The position numbers and the translations under genes are program-made. The notes below the pieces were generated by a model. That model had not been told where the DNA came from, searched no databases, and saw only the letters and a program-made list of their open reading frames with translations. From the NCBI GenBank assembly GCA_009760855.2, contig WPIO01000053.1:1751501-1815500 (forward strand): 64,000 bases of DNA, read 5' to 3'. Positions 22,641-35,556 of this stretch are shown one piece after another. Every line of letters starts with the position of its first letter. The stretch's first letter is position 1. Source of the stretch: Cristatella mucedo. Its lineage: Eukaryota; Bryozoa; Phylactolaemata; Cristatellidae.

Positions 22641-23261
22641 TGTTGATTACTTGGCAAAATCAAGGAATGCTCAGGAAAGTTGTGTCCGGAAAAGTAATTA
22701 AATTTCAAAGAACTTACAGTCAGCAGCAGATATACTGGCAGAACAGATTATAAGCGTTGGGTTATTAAATTCCTGACTTACTTTTCCTTACTAATAATAA
22801 GTAAGTCCGTTTTATAATTTTTCAATTTTAGAAAATGCATTCCCATTAAACGGTAGCTGTATCATTAATTATAATGCATGTGACAGAGGTTGCACGGTAG
22901 AGTCTGTAGAAGCATTCGTTTCATAAATCTCCAGGAAAAAAGAAAAATAACGATAATTGCAATCGAAACTGCTGCTGTTCAAACGTTCAACGACGGTTAT
23001 ATAACTATATTTGTGTGCCTCGTGAGCTTCACACACGCCACTAAAAATGAAAAAACCACAATTACAAGCTAGAAAGCTGCTGTCTACTGACCAAGGCAGC
23101 TGAAGACAATGACAGAATCTCTCAAGTTCACCAAAAAAATTCAATTGATCTATGCAGCTCTTCAGTTGAGCATGCTTAACGCGTGTTGACATAGTGGCAG
23201 TGTCCCTGACATATTGCCGTGTTTCCTTTCCAGCATATGTAATTAACTCGAACAGATGTAT

Positions 23262-23531
<270 letters not shown>

Positions 23532-23533
23532 AA

Positions 23534-23672
23534 ATAATTTGTATCGCGTTCCACGAGAACCTAATCTGCATTCGGGCGCTTCACATATGCCTCGAGGCTT
23601 GAGCCAGCGATTACAGCCACACCTTGGCCGGGGTGAGTACCTTAACCAATGGACGAAACCAGCTCGGACCTT
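23534..23672 (-). mobile_element. SINE-A beside the microsatellite
   Basis: Minus-strand copy: 'cgagaacctaatctgcattc', 'cttcacatatgcctcgaggc' and the reverse A-box side 'accttaaccaatggacgaaa' are present. The B box has decayed (aggcttgagcc). The repeat starts right at the SINE's 3' AT-rich tail, so the microsatellite probably expanded from that tail. Confidence 0.75.
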
Positions 23673-23936
23673 TTCATACTTCATGACGAATTAAAACTAT
23701 ATCGATATTAAGATATTTTGACTACACTTTTAGCATAACTATTCCTGTGAAAATTGAAAAACTCCGTCTTGGACGACTGCCAACCCGGATGCGAACAGTA
23801 CACTGGAAGACCTCGTGACTTCTAGCGAGTACAGACATCGCTCTACTTTCCGTTCTAATTTTCATGCTACCTTTCGTCCTGATTTTCAGTGGTCTTCATT
23901 CTGATAGCTAGGAGTATAACCTATTATTGTGAAAAG

Positions 23937-24930
23937 ATGCGAAGTAGCTGTACCATGCATTACTGTTTAAAGGAGCAGGTGAGCAACGTAATGGAAGTGT
24001 CCGAAGGCCTCGATGCCTTCAACGAACCTTTCAGCCAGACGATCAGCCAGTGGGAAATAGTGTCGTTCGTGCTACTCTTGGATGTATTTCGCCCGGTACT
24101 GAATAGTGCCGTACCGGCACCCATCTTGCCACCAACGGCTGATGCAACCAACGTAGTAGAGCTTCGCGATAGAGGCGACGAGCTTTATAAAGTCGGAAAG
24201 TACAGCAAGGAACTAAAAACCACTACGAAAGTATATACTACAGTCTCCCAGATGACCTGTCGCTGCATTTACGGGCCGGAAGGCAGAAATGACAGCGACG
24301 GCTCCTCCGCTCTGAGTTACCCTAACCGCTCGGCAGAACCTTCACTGCCAGTATGACTGTTGCTTGGGTGACATCGAGGCCGAGCTCACTTCCGATGACC
24401 CAGAACACCTGTAAAAGCTTCAAAGGCTCAGGGTGCATCGCTGCCTGCCCCCTTGGAGGTTAGCACTCTGCCCGGGGCTCTGGGAGCTAGCTAGGACTCG
24501 CAATGGCTGGCCGGATTAAGCCAGGCAGAAGACGAGCACTTCCAGAGCTTTCAGAACTTCCAGTCTCGAGCGGCACATCTTGCTCTGCTCTGCAGAGCTT
24601 CAAAGGCCACCGAAGGCCACTCCTACTGTCAAGTCAGACGAGCCATCGTTGTCCCACGGTTTGAATCTGGATAAATCCTCCATGACGTCGGCCCTTGGAG
24701 TGGAGTTAAACGAGGGAAGTAGTTGCCTGGCAGTAGCTCGGCGTGGGAGACGTTTTGCTGATTGGGGAGCCGTTCGCCACGGTCCCATTGCATATCTGTC
24801 TGAGCATGCACTTAAAGTACAGCCTCGTGAAACCGTGCCGAGGGCGGTGCTTGCCGGCTTGGTACTGCAGCCTGACTTGAGAAGCAAAGGACCGGCTACC
24901 ATCGCTTCTGCCATCGCTTTAATCATCGCT
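23937..24930 (+). pseudogene. SMYD4-like pseudogene 2, 5' part
   Basis: The first ~130 residues are in one frame (23,937-24,356) and include AFNEPFSQTISQWEIVSF, LNSAVPAPILPP and GDELYKVGKYSKELK, equivalent to residues 1-100 of the intact protein. Frame breaks and stops follow. A second open stretch (24,580-24,948) carries PSLSHGLNLDKSSMTSALGV, equivalent to residues about 234-250. It deteriorates in the MYND region, where the sequence becomes a CTACCATCG-type minisatellite. The SET core and post-SET are absent: an L2-A insertion follows, and only the last codons return at 26,728. Confidence 0.9.
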
Positions 24931-25028
24931 ACTACCATCGACTACTAACACCGTATACCATCACAGCATCGTATACCAGTGACTACTACCATCGACACTG
25001 CTACAATTGCCTCTACCGTCGCTTCGAT
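24895..25028. repeat. CTACCATCG-type minisatellite in pseudogene 2
   Basis: Repeated variants of 'ctaccatcg' and 'gtataccatc' occupy the end of the MYND region. The intact gene has a single 'agctaccatcgcttcgagtg' at about 16,562, encoding the YHRFEC end of the MYND finger, so the repeat seems to have expanded from that word. Confidence 0.7.
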
Positions 25029-25029
25029 G

Positions 25030-26722
25030 CCAAACTAACGTCATTAATATGTCATTACCGTCAGGTCCTGTCAAAGCACCTTTCAAAAAAGCTGAAGTCG
25101 GGCCACTTCTCAAGAATGCGATGCTAGACCAAGAGAACTTAAGCAACTACCGCCCATTATCCCTTCTGCCATTCCTATCGAAGACAATGAGACAGGTCGT
25201 GGCCGACCATCTGAATTCATATATATCGAAACTTCAAACCTCGCTAGTAAGTTCCAGTCTGGCTTTAGAACTAATCTCCACAGAGACAGCATTGCTTATG
25301 GTAAACGACGACCTACTTATGAATGCAGACAAGGGTGGACTGTCTCTGCTTGTTTTGCTCGATCTTTCTGCAGCTTTCGATAATATTGATCACAAAGTTC
25401 TTCTAGAGCGCCTCTCATCTCGCCTGGGCCTCACTGGCACTGCTCTGCAATGGTTCGAGTCCTATCTTAGTGGGAGACTCCAGAGTATTGACGTGAATGG
25501 ACAAAGATCTTCCGAGGTACCTCTGAAATATGGGGTACCTCAGGGCTCCGTGCTAGGTCTGGTCGTTTTAACGGTTTATACTCTCCCTCTTGCCGATATG
25601 ATTGCCCAGCACAATCTAGTCTTTAGCTTAAATGCGAATGAAACTCAGTTTTACATTTACCGTGATTTCTCCCAGCTTTCGAGCACCTCAAATTCTCGCA
25701 ACTCACTTGCTGCCTGTATTGATGACATCCTACATTAATGGCAGCAATTTTTTTAAATTAAATGATGATAAAACTAACTTGATAGTTATGGGCATACCCA
25801 GTGTGATATAGAAATAAGAAAAGCTGACGCTCACAATTGGCTCTGCCAGCATATATCCTGCTTAATCAGCTCAACATCTAGGTGTCATGTTTCAAAGAGA
25901 CCTCTCGTTAAGCGACCAAATCAGCTGCACAGTCAAATCTGCCTACTGTGAGCTACATTACATTCCTAAAATTTGGGCTTGTTTAGATAAAGATACCAGG
26001 TCTAAGTTGGTCCATTTATTCGTGACGTCCCGTCTAGACTTCTGCAAGTCACTGCCTAATTGCCTAACGGCGTGTGCGATCAGGCGATTGCAGCTGGTGC
26101 AAAACTTGGCAGCTAGGCTTGTCTGTCGCAAGCTTCCCAGTAGCCACATCACACCACTTCTCGCCGACCTGCACTGGCCACCAGTCGAGCAAGGGATCAT
26201 TTTCTGGGTTTTGTCGCTTACTTTTAGGTCACTTAATTCTTTGGCTCCAGCCTATCTCTCAGATCTACTCCCCCACCAGGCCAAGCATCGTACCACCCTC
26301 TTATCGGAATCCAACAGTCTAACAATACGTCATACAAACCTCAAATACTGTTTTGGCCATGTACTTAATATCTATGCTCCCAAAGGGTGGAGCTTCCTAC
26401 TGACTTGCGGCAGAACATCAGCTGACTCGACCATATTTAAAAAGAGCTTAAAACACACCTATTTAGGCCAGATTCTGTGAGTCCCTGTGATTCTTCCTTT
26501 ATGTGCTAACGCGTTCTGAAACTGTGCATGCTGACACTATGCACATTTGCATGCTAACCCTGTGCATATCACCCTTAACCGTGTAATTCATGTTGTTAAT
26601 TAAGCATGCTATTACTCACTATTCAATCGCGCATCCCTTTGCAGAAAACGTGAAACGCCTTAAAAGAAATTGATTTCTCGGAGGGCACTTTATTATGGCA
26701 TTGGTATTATTCTAATTATTAT
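25030..26722 (+). mobile_element. L2-A LINE inserted in SMYD4-like pseudogene 2
   Basis: A 5'-truncated copy with a good reverse transcriptase frame (25,007-25,738). It shows [36 protein letters not shown] and YGVPQGSVLG, but the usual YADD box is replaced by NANE, which would abolish catalysis. The C-terminal ORF2 is at 25,887-26,480 (CLDKDTRSKLVHLFVTSRLD). The 3' end at about 26,625-26,720 is somewhat diverged, with a TTATTCTAATTATT tail. It is flanked by SMYD4-like sequence on both sides. Confidence 0.93.
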
Positions 26723-26724
26723 CA

Positions 26725-27165
26725 GTGCGATGTACTGCCAGCTACGAATGAGCAGTCGTCCGATCCTGGGGTAGGGAGAGGGTCTAGTTAGCCCCGACTT
26801 CCTAGTGTGCAATGTCGCGACCCCTGCTTCGACCTTCGAGAAAAACTGTGGGGTAAATGCAATTCACCCAGTTCGACATTGTGCCAAAAGGCTCCAAGTC
26901 GGTAATTCGCTTGGGATGATGCAGGCTGGCTAGAGACGCTGATTGCTATGTAGTATGCCTATAACGTGCTTGTTACTTCAAATTATATTAAAAATATAAT
27001 CTATATCTTCTTGCTTTGTTAATTCATCCATTTCTATTATTCGGTTCCACCAGGTCATAACTTTGAAATCTAGTGTTGTTTAGCCTTGCCTTTTTGGTGC
27101 AGCCATCGTTAACTGCCAGTTTGAGTCTCGTTGTAATACCCAAACAGATCGTAATGCCGTCCCTG
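26725..27165 (+). pseudogene. SMYD4-like pseudogene 2, last codons and 3' flank
   Basis: Right after the LINE, 'gtactgccagctacgaatga' and 'gagggtctagttagccccga' match the C-terminal codons, stop and 3' flank of the intact gene (17,742-18,180). The coding part between the MYND finger and this point (about residues 335-718) is missing. The similarity stops at about 27,165, where sequence from the middle of another copy begins. Confidence 0.85.
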
Positions 27166-28690
27166 CTTCAGCTGGCCTGCCGTCGCTGTTGCAAATTTGA
27201 CTCAAGATCACCCGGCCCTATTGTCATCTTTAAACGTGGAGTGGTGCACCTGCTACGGAGGTACGTCGTTGTCAGGCAGCAGGTCAACCTGGGAGACGTG
27301 CTGCTGGTCGAGCAGCTGTTTGCCTTGGTCCTCGAGCTGGAGTGTCTGAGCAGGCACTGCCAGCGCTGCCTCGTGTGGCTCGCAGCTATGTTCCGTTGCA
27401 ACGAGCGGTGCTTGGTGGTTCGGTACTGCCGCTTGAAGTGCGAATAAGCGAGCTGGACAGGCTACCATCACTTTGAGTGCAGTTGCAAAGAGGCACTGGT
27501 GCACAAAGGCTTGCCTCACGGCCACCTTGGCCTGCGAGCCGTTCTCGCCCGTGGACTGGCCTACTACGACGGTCTCAAAGGCCGTCACATCTGATTCACC
27601 GAGCTGCTGCACAGGAGGCAGCATCTACTCCTTCAGCAGAAGGCGCCTCCTCCGAAGCAGATGGTGATTGTCATATTCCAGTCGTCTGGATCACACTGGC
27701 ACAACAATGTCTGTGCACTTGTGTTTCGGCTTGAGGCTCACGGGTCCAAGCGGAGCACTTTAGGAATTGTTTTGGTAGACAGTGACAGCGGTCTCTCTCA
27801 TGCTGCGTGTTGACTGAGCAAAGGAATCGCCGGGACCGCACAGTGGAGGCACTATTAGCCAGTCGGATGAGCGGCAGCACTGCAGCCACTGGTCAGGACA
27901 GAGATGACAGTCAGGTCCAGACAATGCTGATCGACATGGCCGAGATGAATCTTTGGCGGAAGTGGCTATATCAAATATGAGACTGATCAAGGTGGCCGCT
28001 CTTACACTTTCTTCTGGTTGTTTCGAAAAAGTGCCACGCGATTATGGAAGTTCGCTGCAGATCAGAGGCAATGACTCTCCAGGTGTACGATTTCCAGAGC
28101 GAAGTGGTAGGAAGCGGCATCTATGGCACGGTGAGCTTATTGAATCGCTCGTGTGACCTTATTTGGTCGCGGCACAGCCATGGTCGCAAGCTGGTGCTCT
28201 ACGGTCTATGCTCCCTTCAGCCAGATGAGCAGTTGTTTGATAGCTATGGCGTCCCCTATGCTGGGGTTAAGCTCAAGGTTCACCAAGCCTGGCTGCCCAG
28301 GAGTTACATCTTCGGCTGCTTCTGCAAGGCATGTGAAGGCAACTGGCTCCCGTTTGAAGATCAGCCAGATGTCTGGTGGCTGAGTCCCTGAACCTATCGG
28401 AAGTCCAGAGAGATGGGGACAGGAGGTCTACCGTTGAGGATATTTGACTTGTGCAGATAAGGCTTTGATGATCTGCTGGGCTTGTACGCTGACGTGTTCT
28501 CCAACGATCGACGGCTTACCATCCCAGCTCACCCGGCAGTTGATGCTGGCTTTGGTGTCCTCAGCCGTTTGCTGCTCAAGTCGCTTAAAATTATCATCAT
28601 TAGCAAGTCTACAGTGCAGCACGGCTACCATAGGATGCAATACCGCCAAAGGATGAGGTCTCGTCAGATGTTGGACTGGGGAGAAAGTCG
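27165..28690 (+). pseudogene. SMYD4-like pseudogene 3 (starts mid-gene)
   Basis: It starts at the position equivalent to residue about 231 ('gcctgccgtcgctgttgcaa'). It covers the first SET segment and the MYND finger in one frame (27,073-27,447: RRYVVVRQQVNLGDVLLVEQ, then CLSRHCQRCLVWLAAMFRCN). After frame breaks, the SET core is well preserved at 28,044-28,391 (YDFQSEVVGSGIYGTVSLLN, GRKLVLYGLCSLQPDEQLFD, FGCFCKACEGNW). NHSC is altered to NRSC, and the PN of the motif is lost. The C-terminal part is at 28,482-28,680 in another frame. TPR coding is absent. It is clearly non-functional as a whole. Confidence 0.9.
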
Positions 28691-29640
28691 AGATAACCCT
28701 GACTACAGAGTGAGCCCTCTCCTGACTTCAACGTCCGAGAACAGCTGAGGAGTAACTACCCAACATCTGGTCTTGTTGACTCCCAGTTGGCGTCAGTTAA
28801 TCACACACTCTCTTGTGATGATCCCATGTGGCTACAGCCGGTGATAACTGCGTACCGTTGCCACAAAGTGGTTATTCTTGCAAGCTGCATTAAAAGATCG
28901 TGCTGGTCTTATCGCTCTGTTAACTGCTCTATTTGCGATAATGGGTACCGAATGGTCGTAGAACTGAAACTGGTACGGCAGTTCTGCTAAGTATGGAGGG
29001 GCCAAGTCGTGGGCTCTGTGTGGGTCAGCGTTAGAACTTTGCTCTGCTTCGTCGCTCCCGGCTCCTCCGCTTTCTCATAGTATTTCTCTCTTCCTTAGCT
29101 TGCTGTAATCAATCCGTCACATCCCCAATCATAGCCTAAGGATGAGGGGGACGTACTTGACCCTGTCGCTGGCCGAATTCCTTCCGGCTCTCAACAGCCA
29201 GCTCCAGCAATTAGGCTGCTTAGGCAGCATACGCTTACTTGTCTCAATATATTCACAGCGATGTTTTATCAGTAAAATTGGACGATATGTTTTTTAGTAA
29301 ATATACCTCGTTTGTTGAGGAATACAGAGACTTAACCTGCAGCTTTGTAATCATGCATTAACCTTGATAAGCTCTTCACGAGCTGCGATTCAACCGTTTG
29401 TTCTTATGAGTGTTGTATGTTCTTATGAGTTGATTTTTTTTACCAATCCGTACATCATTTTGAGCATGCTTAAATATGCTAGGAAGAGAGCTATTTCCCA
29501 TTGCTTTCTTTAAACCATTGTTATTAATAATAAAATTATTGTTGCTACTCTGTACGTATGCGAAATCACAAAAACTACAATTTTAAATTCAAACTGTAAA
29601 CTCAGATTATCAAACTTTCAACAATTTTATGAAAATTACT
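28691..29640 (+). other. 3' flank of pseudogene 3 with L2-B remnant
   Basis: Patches match the 3' flank of the intact gene, such as 'tttgcgataatgggtaccga' (about 28,933; compare 18,042) and 'gtttgttgaggaatacagag' (about 29,311; compare 18,803). Between them, at about 28,985-29,065, lies a minus-strand L2-B scrap ('gtgtgggtcagcgttagaac'). The rest, to 29,640, is AT-rich and unassigned. Confidence 0.5.
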
Positions 29641-32375
29641 GAGTCCCAGAGGCACAATCAAACAACTCAGCCGTCTACGATTAATAAGTGCATCGGTCGC
29701 TTGCTGATTAGCTCCTTACCTAATCCACCTTGAAATGTTTTAGCCGGTCGCTTCATTCTCAACGATATTGAAGAGATAAGCTAGTTTATTTTTAAGGTAG
29801 CCACATCCTTATTGGAATCATGTCAGTCACTTCCACGTAGCCCCAAAATTACTGCAATCTCATAAGTCAATAGGGATCTCGTCATGAAGTCTCTTACAAA
29901 ATCAAAGAAGAAAATTTATCCTACAGACCCTATTTCCACTTCCTTGTTTCTATGATGCACAGATATGCTATGCTCATTCATAACTAACTACATAGATCTT
30001 TCTGTTTTAGCCTCAGGACACCTCCAAGCACCTTTTAAACTGACTTTAGTGTATCAATTACTCAAGAAAGCCACACTATAACTACAGAACCAAGGTAACT
30101 TCTACCGAGTTTCCATTCCACAGTTCCATTGTAGAATACTTTTACGTCGTAGAAAAAGCTGTGGCAGACAAACTGCATGCATATTTATTGAAACTTCAAA
30201 CCTTGCAAGTAAGATCCAATTTGGCTTTATGGCTCACAACGTCCACAAAATGCCGATTGGGATCGGTACCTATTGACCCACTTAGAAATACAAGCTTCGA
30301 TGGTGGAATATCTGCTCAGTATTTCAATCTTTTGGCATCTTTTTGTGGTACAAATCACTGGGTCCTTTTCTTGGAGCTTTTCTCATCTTGGCTGGGCGCG
30401 ACTGCTATTGCATGGCGTGTGTGCTGGCCCTACATCAGTGGGGGACTCGGAAATGTTTAAGAACAAAGATCGCCTGCTGAACCAGTTAAGTATCACATAA
30501 ACCAGGGCTCTGTGCTTTGTACAGTTCTTTTGGCTGCTTACATATTAATAATATTGATACGCTTGATAAAGCGCCCTCAGAAAACTGAATCTCTATATAG
30601 GTGCTATACCTTTGCTGCAAAGAGAAATGCAGTTGAATGGTGAGTAATATCAAGATTTATAAACAAACAACATGAATAACATGGTTAGGGGTGAAATGCA
30701 TGGAGTCAACTTGCAAATGATATTAGTGGCAGCATGCACAGTGTCCGGACGTATAAGCACATGAAGGACAAATCTCAGAGACCCACTAGATGCTGTCCTA
30801 AATAGGTGCGTTTTTAAGTTCTTTTTAAATGTAGTCAGGTCAGGGGATGTTCCGACAGAGTTCGGGAGGGAGCTCCAGCCTTTGGGAGCATACGAACTAA
30901 ATGCATGGTCTCCAGAGGATTGGAGGCTTGTACGAGGTATTGGTAGACTTTTGGATTCCGAAAAGTGGGTGGTATGATGCTTGGCCTGGTGGGGGAGTGG
31001 ATCTGATAGATCGGCTGGAGCCAAAGAATGATGTGACCTAAAAGCGAGCGACAAAACCTTGAAGTCAATCTGTTGCTTGACCTTTAGCTTGCTCAGGTCG
31101 GTGAGAAGTGGTGTGATATGGCAGCTGTGAAGCTCACGACAGACAAGCCTAGCTGTGGAGTTTTGCACCAGCTGCAATCGCCTGATCGCACCTGCTGGTA
31201 GGTAAATAAGCAGCGAGTTGCAGAAGTCGAGACGGGATATTACGAATGCATGAATCGACTTAGAAATGGTTTCCTTATCTAAACAAGCCCGAATTTAAGC
31301 AATGCTATGTAGCTGAAAGTAGGCAGATTTGACTGTGTAGCTGATGTGGTCGTCTAACGAGAGGTCACTTTGGAACGTAAACATTTTCTCTCTTGCATAC
31401 GTGATTGTTATTCACAATCTAGGCTTTCACTTATATGCAGATGACACGCTGTTGGCTTTGATCCTATACAGCCATCCAGAGATTCAAATTTTGTCAAACT
31501 CCGTGCGGCTTATATAAATAACATTGCCACAAGCACCCCAATAAACTTTAATAAATCGATTCATTGCAAAAATGAACTACACATTATCGGCAAACCTAGC
31601 GTGATTCTAAATTTGGAAAAACTATGGCTCAAACTTAGCAGTGCTAGCATGGCTACTGTTGGAACTGCATAAAATCTAAATATTTTCTACTGAAGTGACT
31701 TTTCATTAGAGGACCAAATCAACTCCACAATCTAGTGTACCTAGTGTTGTCGTCATACCATTGCTAATATCGTGTTTTTATCAAAAAACTGGCTCCAGCG
31801 TTTGAGATACCTCGTCCCGACTTCTGCGACTCACTGCTCGCTTTTCTTCTGGCTCCTGTGCCGTCTGACACTTCCAGCAGCAGGAAAACCTTTTCTCTAG
31901 ACTTGTACGTCGTGACCCTCACAGTTTCCACATCACACCACTTGTGACTGACCGGCACTGGGTCTTATTCAACCAAGGCATAGACTTTAAGGCTCTGTAA
32001 CTCAATTTCAGTTTATTTCCTTGTACGGCTACAGCATACCTGTCAGATCAAATCCCCAACTGCACTAACCATAGTATCACTAAAATTTTAAAATGCATTT
32101 GCTGAGCTAAGCATCTTTTGAACCCTAAATCTATTGAGGACCGTGTCTTAAGGTGATGAGCTCCGAAAACCTGAAACTAACTTTGCCAGCATATGCGATT
32201 TTCCCTGACACGACCACTTTCAAAGAAGTAAAACTAGTCTTTGTCGCCTAGCGTATGATGATCTTGTCGTGCAGCATTATTTGATTGCGACTCTCATGCA
32301 TCTCCTGTAAAATTATCGCAAAATGGCAGCGATTACAGTTTCTGCAGGTGCTATATAAATTAATTGTTTGTAATT
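29640..32375 (+). mobile_element. Old L2-A LINE split by an inverted L2-A
   Basis: The left part (29,640-30,544) follows the pre-RT and reverse transcriptase regions ('tagctccttacctaatccac', 'agcacctttt', 'tgcatgcatatttattgaaa'). The right part (31,380-32,375) resumes at the catalytic region ('cacaatctaggctttcactt', 'gcagatgaca') and continues to a worn 3' end. Together they form one element interrupted by 30,545-31,379. It is highly diverged, with no long ORF. Confidence 0.75.
30545..31379 (-). mobile_element. L2-A LINE 3' part inserted in inverse orientation
   Basis: Its 175-residue minus frame (30,650-31,177) covers the ORF2 C-terminus: LVQNSTARLVCRELHSCHIT, APADLSDPLPHQAKHHTTHF, APKGWSSLPNSVGTSPDLTT. 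The 3' signature and AATAATATT tail are at about 30,545-30,600. It is much less diverged than the element it interrupts, so it is younger. Confidence 0.9.
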
Positions 32376-33570
32376 AAGAGTCTCACCTATCAGGCCGAAA
32401 CTCTGTTTGTAGCCGCGGCATGCAGCTGAGAACTAGAACACTAGCAGTTTCCTCTCACTACTTGCCGGAGCCAGGTATAAGTCAGTGATATCAATCGGTG
32501 GTTGTCAGTCACTCTAGACCACGTTGTAGAGGACGCGAAATTTATATATATATTACACTTTTAAATTTTCACCGGGTTAAGAACCATTTTTAAACAGCAG
32601 GGAATCCCAGACATTAGAAGATGGATGGAACAGCAGTGGAGCGACCGAATGACAAAGTCTACTGCCTAAAATACCTAAATAGGCGAAAGTCATCTGCTAA
32701 ATTGCGAGTAATCAACGAAAAATACCGAATCTCAAATTTTCCGGATGAGCAAGATTAGGAAATCACCATGCATTTTGAATTAACGACAACAAGCTGGTAA
32801 TCAAGGTGATGATCGAGACGATGTAGTTCAAGTATTGCTACAATTTGTATGCACTCATTGACATGAACGGATCTAAGCAGGTTGATTCCCTTGACTTTCC
32901 AACAGATTCTTTGTCTAGCTCCAATATAAAAGTAAGGATACAAATGGAGAGAAGATGCTCGGCCTTGGGCTTTAGAATTATATTTCGGGCGGTTGTATTC
33001 GACGTTTTGCTTTAAGCCGGATGAACTATAGCATCTCGCTTTTGCCAGAAAGTGGCTGCAAAAAACTGGCCAAATCTGTCTACAAAGGTGTTCTCATATC
33101 ATATAGGAAAGAATTTACTATATCGAGAATTTTTTCAAAACTCGAAAGGAATTAGAGCTGCGTCCAGGGAAAGGCAGGACAATAGATTTAAAATTCTGAC
33201 AGCAGATTAAGCAATCGGACAATTTTGAAAACACGTATTTGTCGTTCATTTTTTGGGACTTTTCATTCAAAGATTTAGCATTCCATAGATCACATTGAAA
33301 AGTTTTTTAACGAATGAGGTTATGAGTTCACAGTTTCATAGATGGTTTGGGTTTCTTGCACACTTTGATTTACCGATTACGGAATGCCGTCTAAATTAAC
33401 TGAAAAGGCAACGCATGCATATAATTGTTGTGCACATCCGTATAGGCATTGACACAAATTTTAGCTTCTCAAACAACGTCTCAAAGTACTGAAGCAGCCG
33501 CGTAAGAATAATAATATTCAAATATTCCCCACTATATCCGAAATGTGAACCTCTTAAAGAATGTTAGTGA
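32376..33570. other. Spacer without recognised features
   Basis: About 1.2 kb of AT-rich DNA. ORFs do not exceed about 62 codons and match nothing I recognise. No known repeat of this window was seen in it. Confidence 0.4.
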
Positions 33571-33750
33571 CTACTGTAATAATTATAAAGTCGCTGATTT
33601 AACAGCCTCTTTTGTGCAGCGACACAAGAGCTATTGCGGCTTGTCCAGTAGCTATTCAGGTTAGCCAACCGCAGTAGTAGAACCCACGACCTCTGAGCCA
33701 AGGTCATTACAAGCAAATATTTTACCTAGTGAGCCATTGCGTCTCACCGT
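33570..33750 (-). mobile_element. SINE-B, decayed
   Basis: Minus-strand copy: 'aacagcctcttttgtgcagc', the reverse B box 'gtagaacccacgacctctga', and 'caaatattttacctagtgag' match the copies at 6,060-6,300 and 46,430-46,625 in order and spacing. Confidence 0.65.
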
Positions 33751-34468
33751 TATTCTTCTTGCTCACTCACCTGAGTAAAACCTAAAAGCTAATCAGAGAG
33801 AATTACCTTAGTTTCTACCCTTTATAAAGACCTCAGGCTCGCACATGGCTGAATTTCTCTTTGAACATCTCGGTGATGTTTAATAGAATATTGAACATTT
33901 TAGACTCGAAGAGCATGATAACCAATTTTACCCCTCCCCGCGCTAAAGAGCGGCCTCGTGCAACGCCTAGCTCGGTGTGGACCGTATACCTGATTTCTCC
34001 GTAATACCTTCGGGTATTCCGCTGCTATCTTCGCTGTGACTATTTATGAGCTGTCCTCGGACATGACACACAAAACAGGACCTGGTTAGCATAAGGTGCG
34101 ATGTCGCCATTAGTCGATACCTACCGGCGGACCTTCACTGGTGAGTCAGTGAGAACCTTCCTGCATCCTGCGTTCGCCCTATCAACAGCTTGGCTATTAA
34201 ACGTACGACTCGTAAGTTTAAAGCGCTGAATAGTAGTCTTTACGGTAGTAGCCCACCCGCCGTAGCCCAGAAAGTTGTAAAACCTCGTCCGAAGGCCGTT
34301 ACCAAGGTCCAATTCAAATTCGAAGACCCAGCGTCCGCCGGGCCGAAAGCAAACAATAGAGAAAACGAGCCACTTCATCGCCGTCGCCCAGCTGTTGGAC
34401 AGCCTCTTAAATTCCGCCTACTAAAAGTCCGCTTGCTAAAAACCAAGTGATTACTTATCCACGATCAG

Positions 34469-34951
34469 GTGGTCCATGAAAACCTGGATGCATTTCTGCT
34501 CACCGAAACCTGGATAACGCCTTGTTCCGGTAGCTGTTTTTCCGAGACCACTCCACCCGGGTTCTCATTCTATCAGTCCATGCGTTCTGACAAGGTTGGT
34601 GGCGGCGATGGCATTATTGTTTGCAAATCTTTTGGCTGTAAAATGTGCAGTTTCTCGCATGGGTTATCGTTTGAATCGGTTGCTATCAGGTCTTCATCAA
34701 AGACAATCCCTCTCACTGTTGTGATATACCAGCCTCCTTCTGGCTGTCTAAACTTGTTTATAGAGGAGTTTTCAGAGTTACTCGCTAAAATATTCGTGTG
34801 TGACAGGCCTTTACTGATTGTAGGAGGCTTCAATATTCACTTTGACATCCCTAGCAACAGCCAGGTCAGCTCATTTCTTGACTGTCTGCATAATTTTGGT
34901 TTAACCCAACTCGTTAATCTTACCCACGTGGCCACATTCTTGATCTCGTGA
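34469..34951 (+). pseudogene. L2-B endonuclease (EEP fold) remnant
   Basis: A 160-residue frame with ENLDAFLLTETWI, VVIYQPPSG and LLIVGGFNIHFD. These are the TETW, PP(G/S) and GDFN landmarks of the apurinic-like endonuclease of non-LTR retrotransposons. Here the aspartate of GDFN is glycine, which should disable catalysis. The copy at 44,092-44,325 keeps GDLN. The frame ends early at 34,951 and the remainder is shifted. Confidence 0.85.
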
Positions 34952-35556
34952 TCACTAATGATGTCCTCCCCACTGACCTTGCGGTTTGCCCACACCGCTC
35001 TCAGATCGGTCTCGTTTACTGTTCCTGCTACCTCGTACGTACAGGGCAATGGTGCGTTTGCCAAACGACGTAACTTACAAAGCATTGACAAGGACACGTT
35101 ATTTTAAATTTGTTTGTGATGCAGGTCTTCTTGATCTGCATTTAGACTAAACCGGCAGCCACGATACCCTCACTGATGTGATGAACGTGACACTCAGGAG
35201 TGCTCTTGACAAGCATGCTCCCGTTCGCTCTATCCATGTCCAAAGTCGTGGAGATTCCTTTCAATTTACAAAAAACTCCTTAAGATGCACCGCGTTAAAT
35301 GCTGGCTTGAATATCGTTTCAAGAAATCGGGGTCAGAGGCAGATCTAGTCAATTTTTAGGACTTCCTTGGATTTTATCCTGAAAGCTTAAACAAATCAGT
35401 GCTTCTTTTTTCATTAGAAAGCTGAATTCCTGCCAGTCGGACACTAAACAGATTTATAAGACAGTAAACCATTTACTGGCTTATGCTGTAAGATCTGACT
35501 CCCCAGATATTAAGAGCTCAGCCGAAAAGTTTTCAGCCTTCTTTACTGAAAAAATT

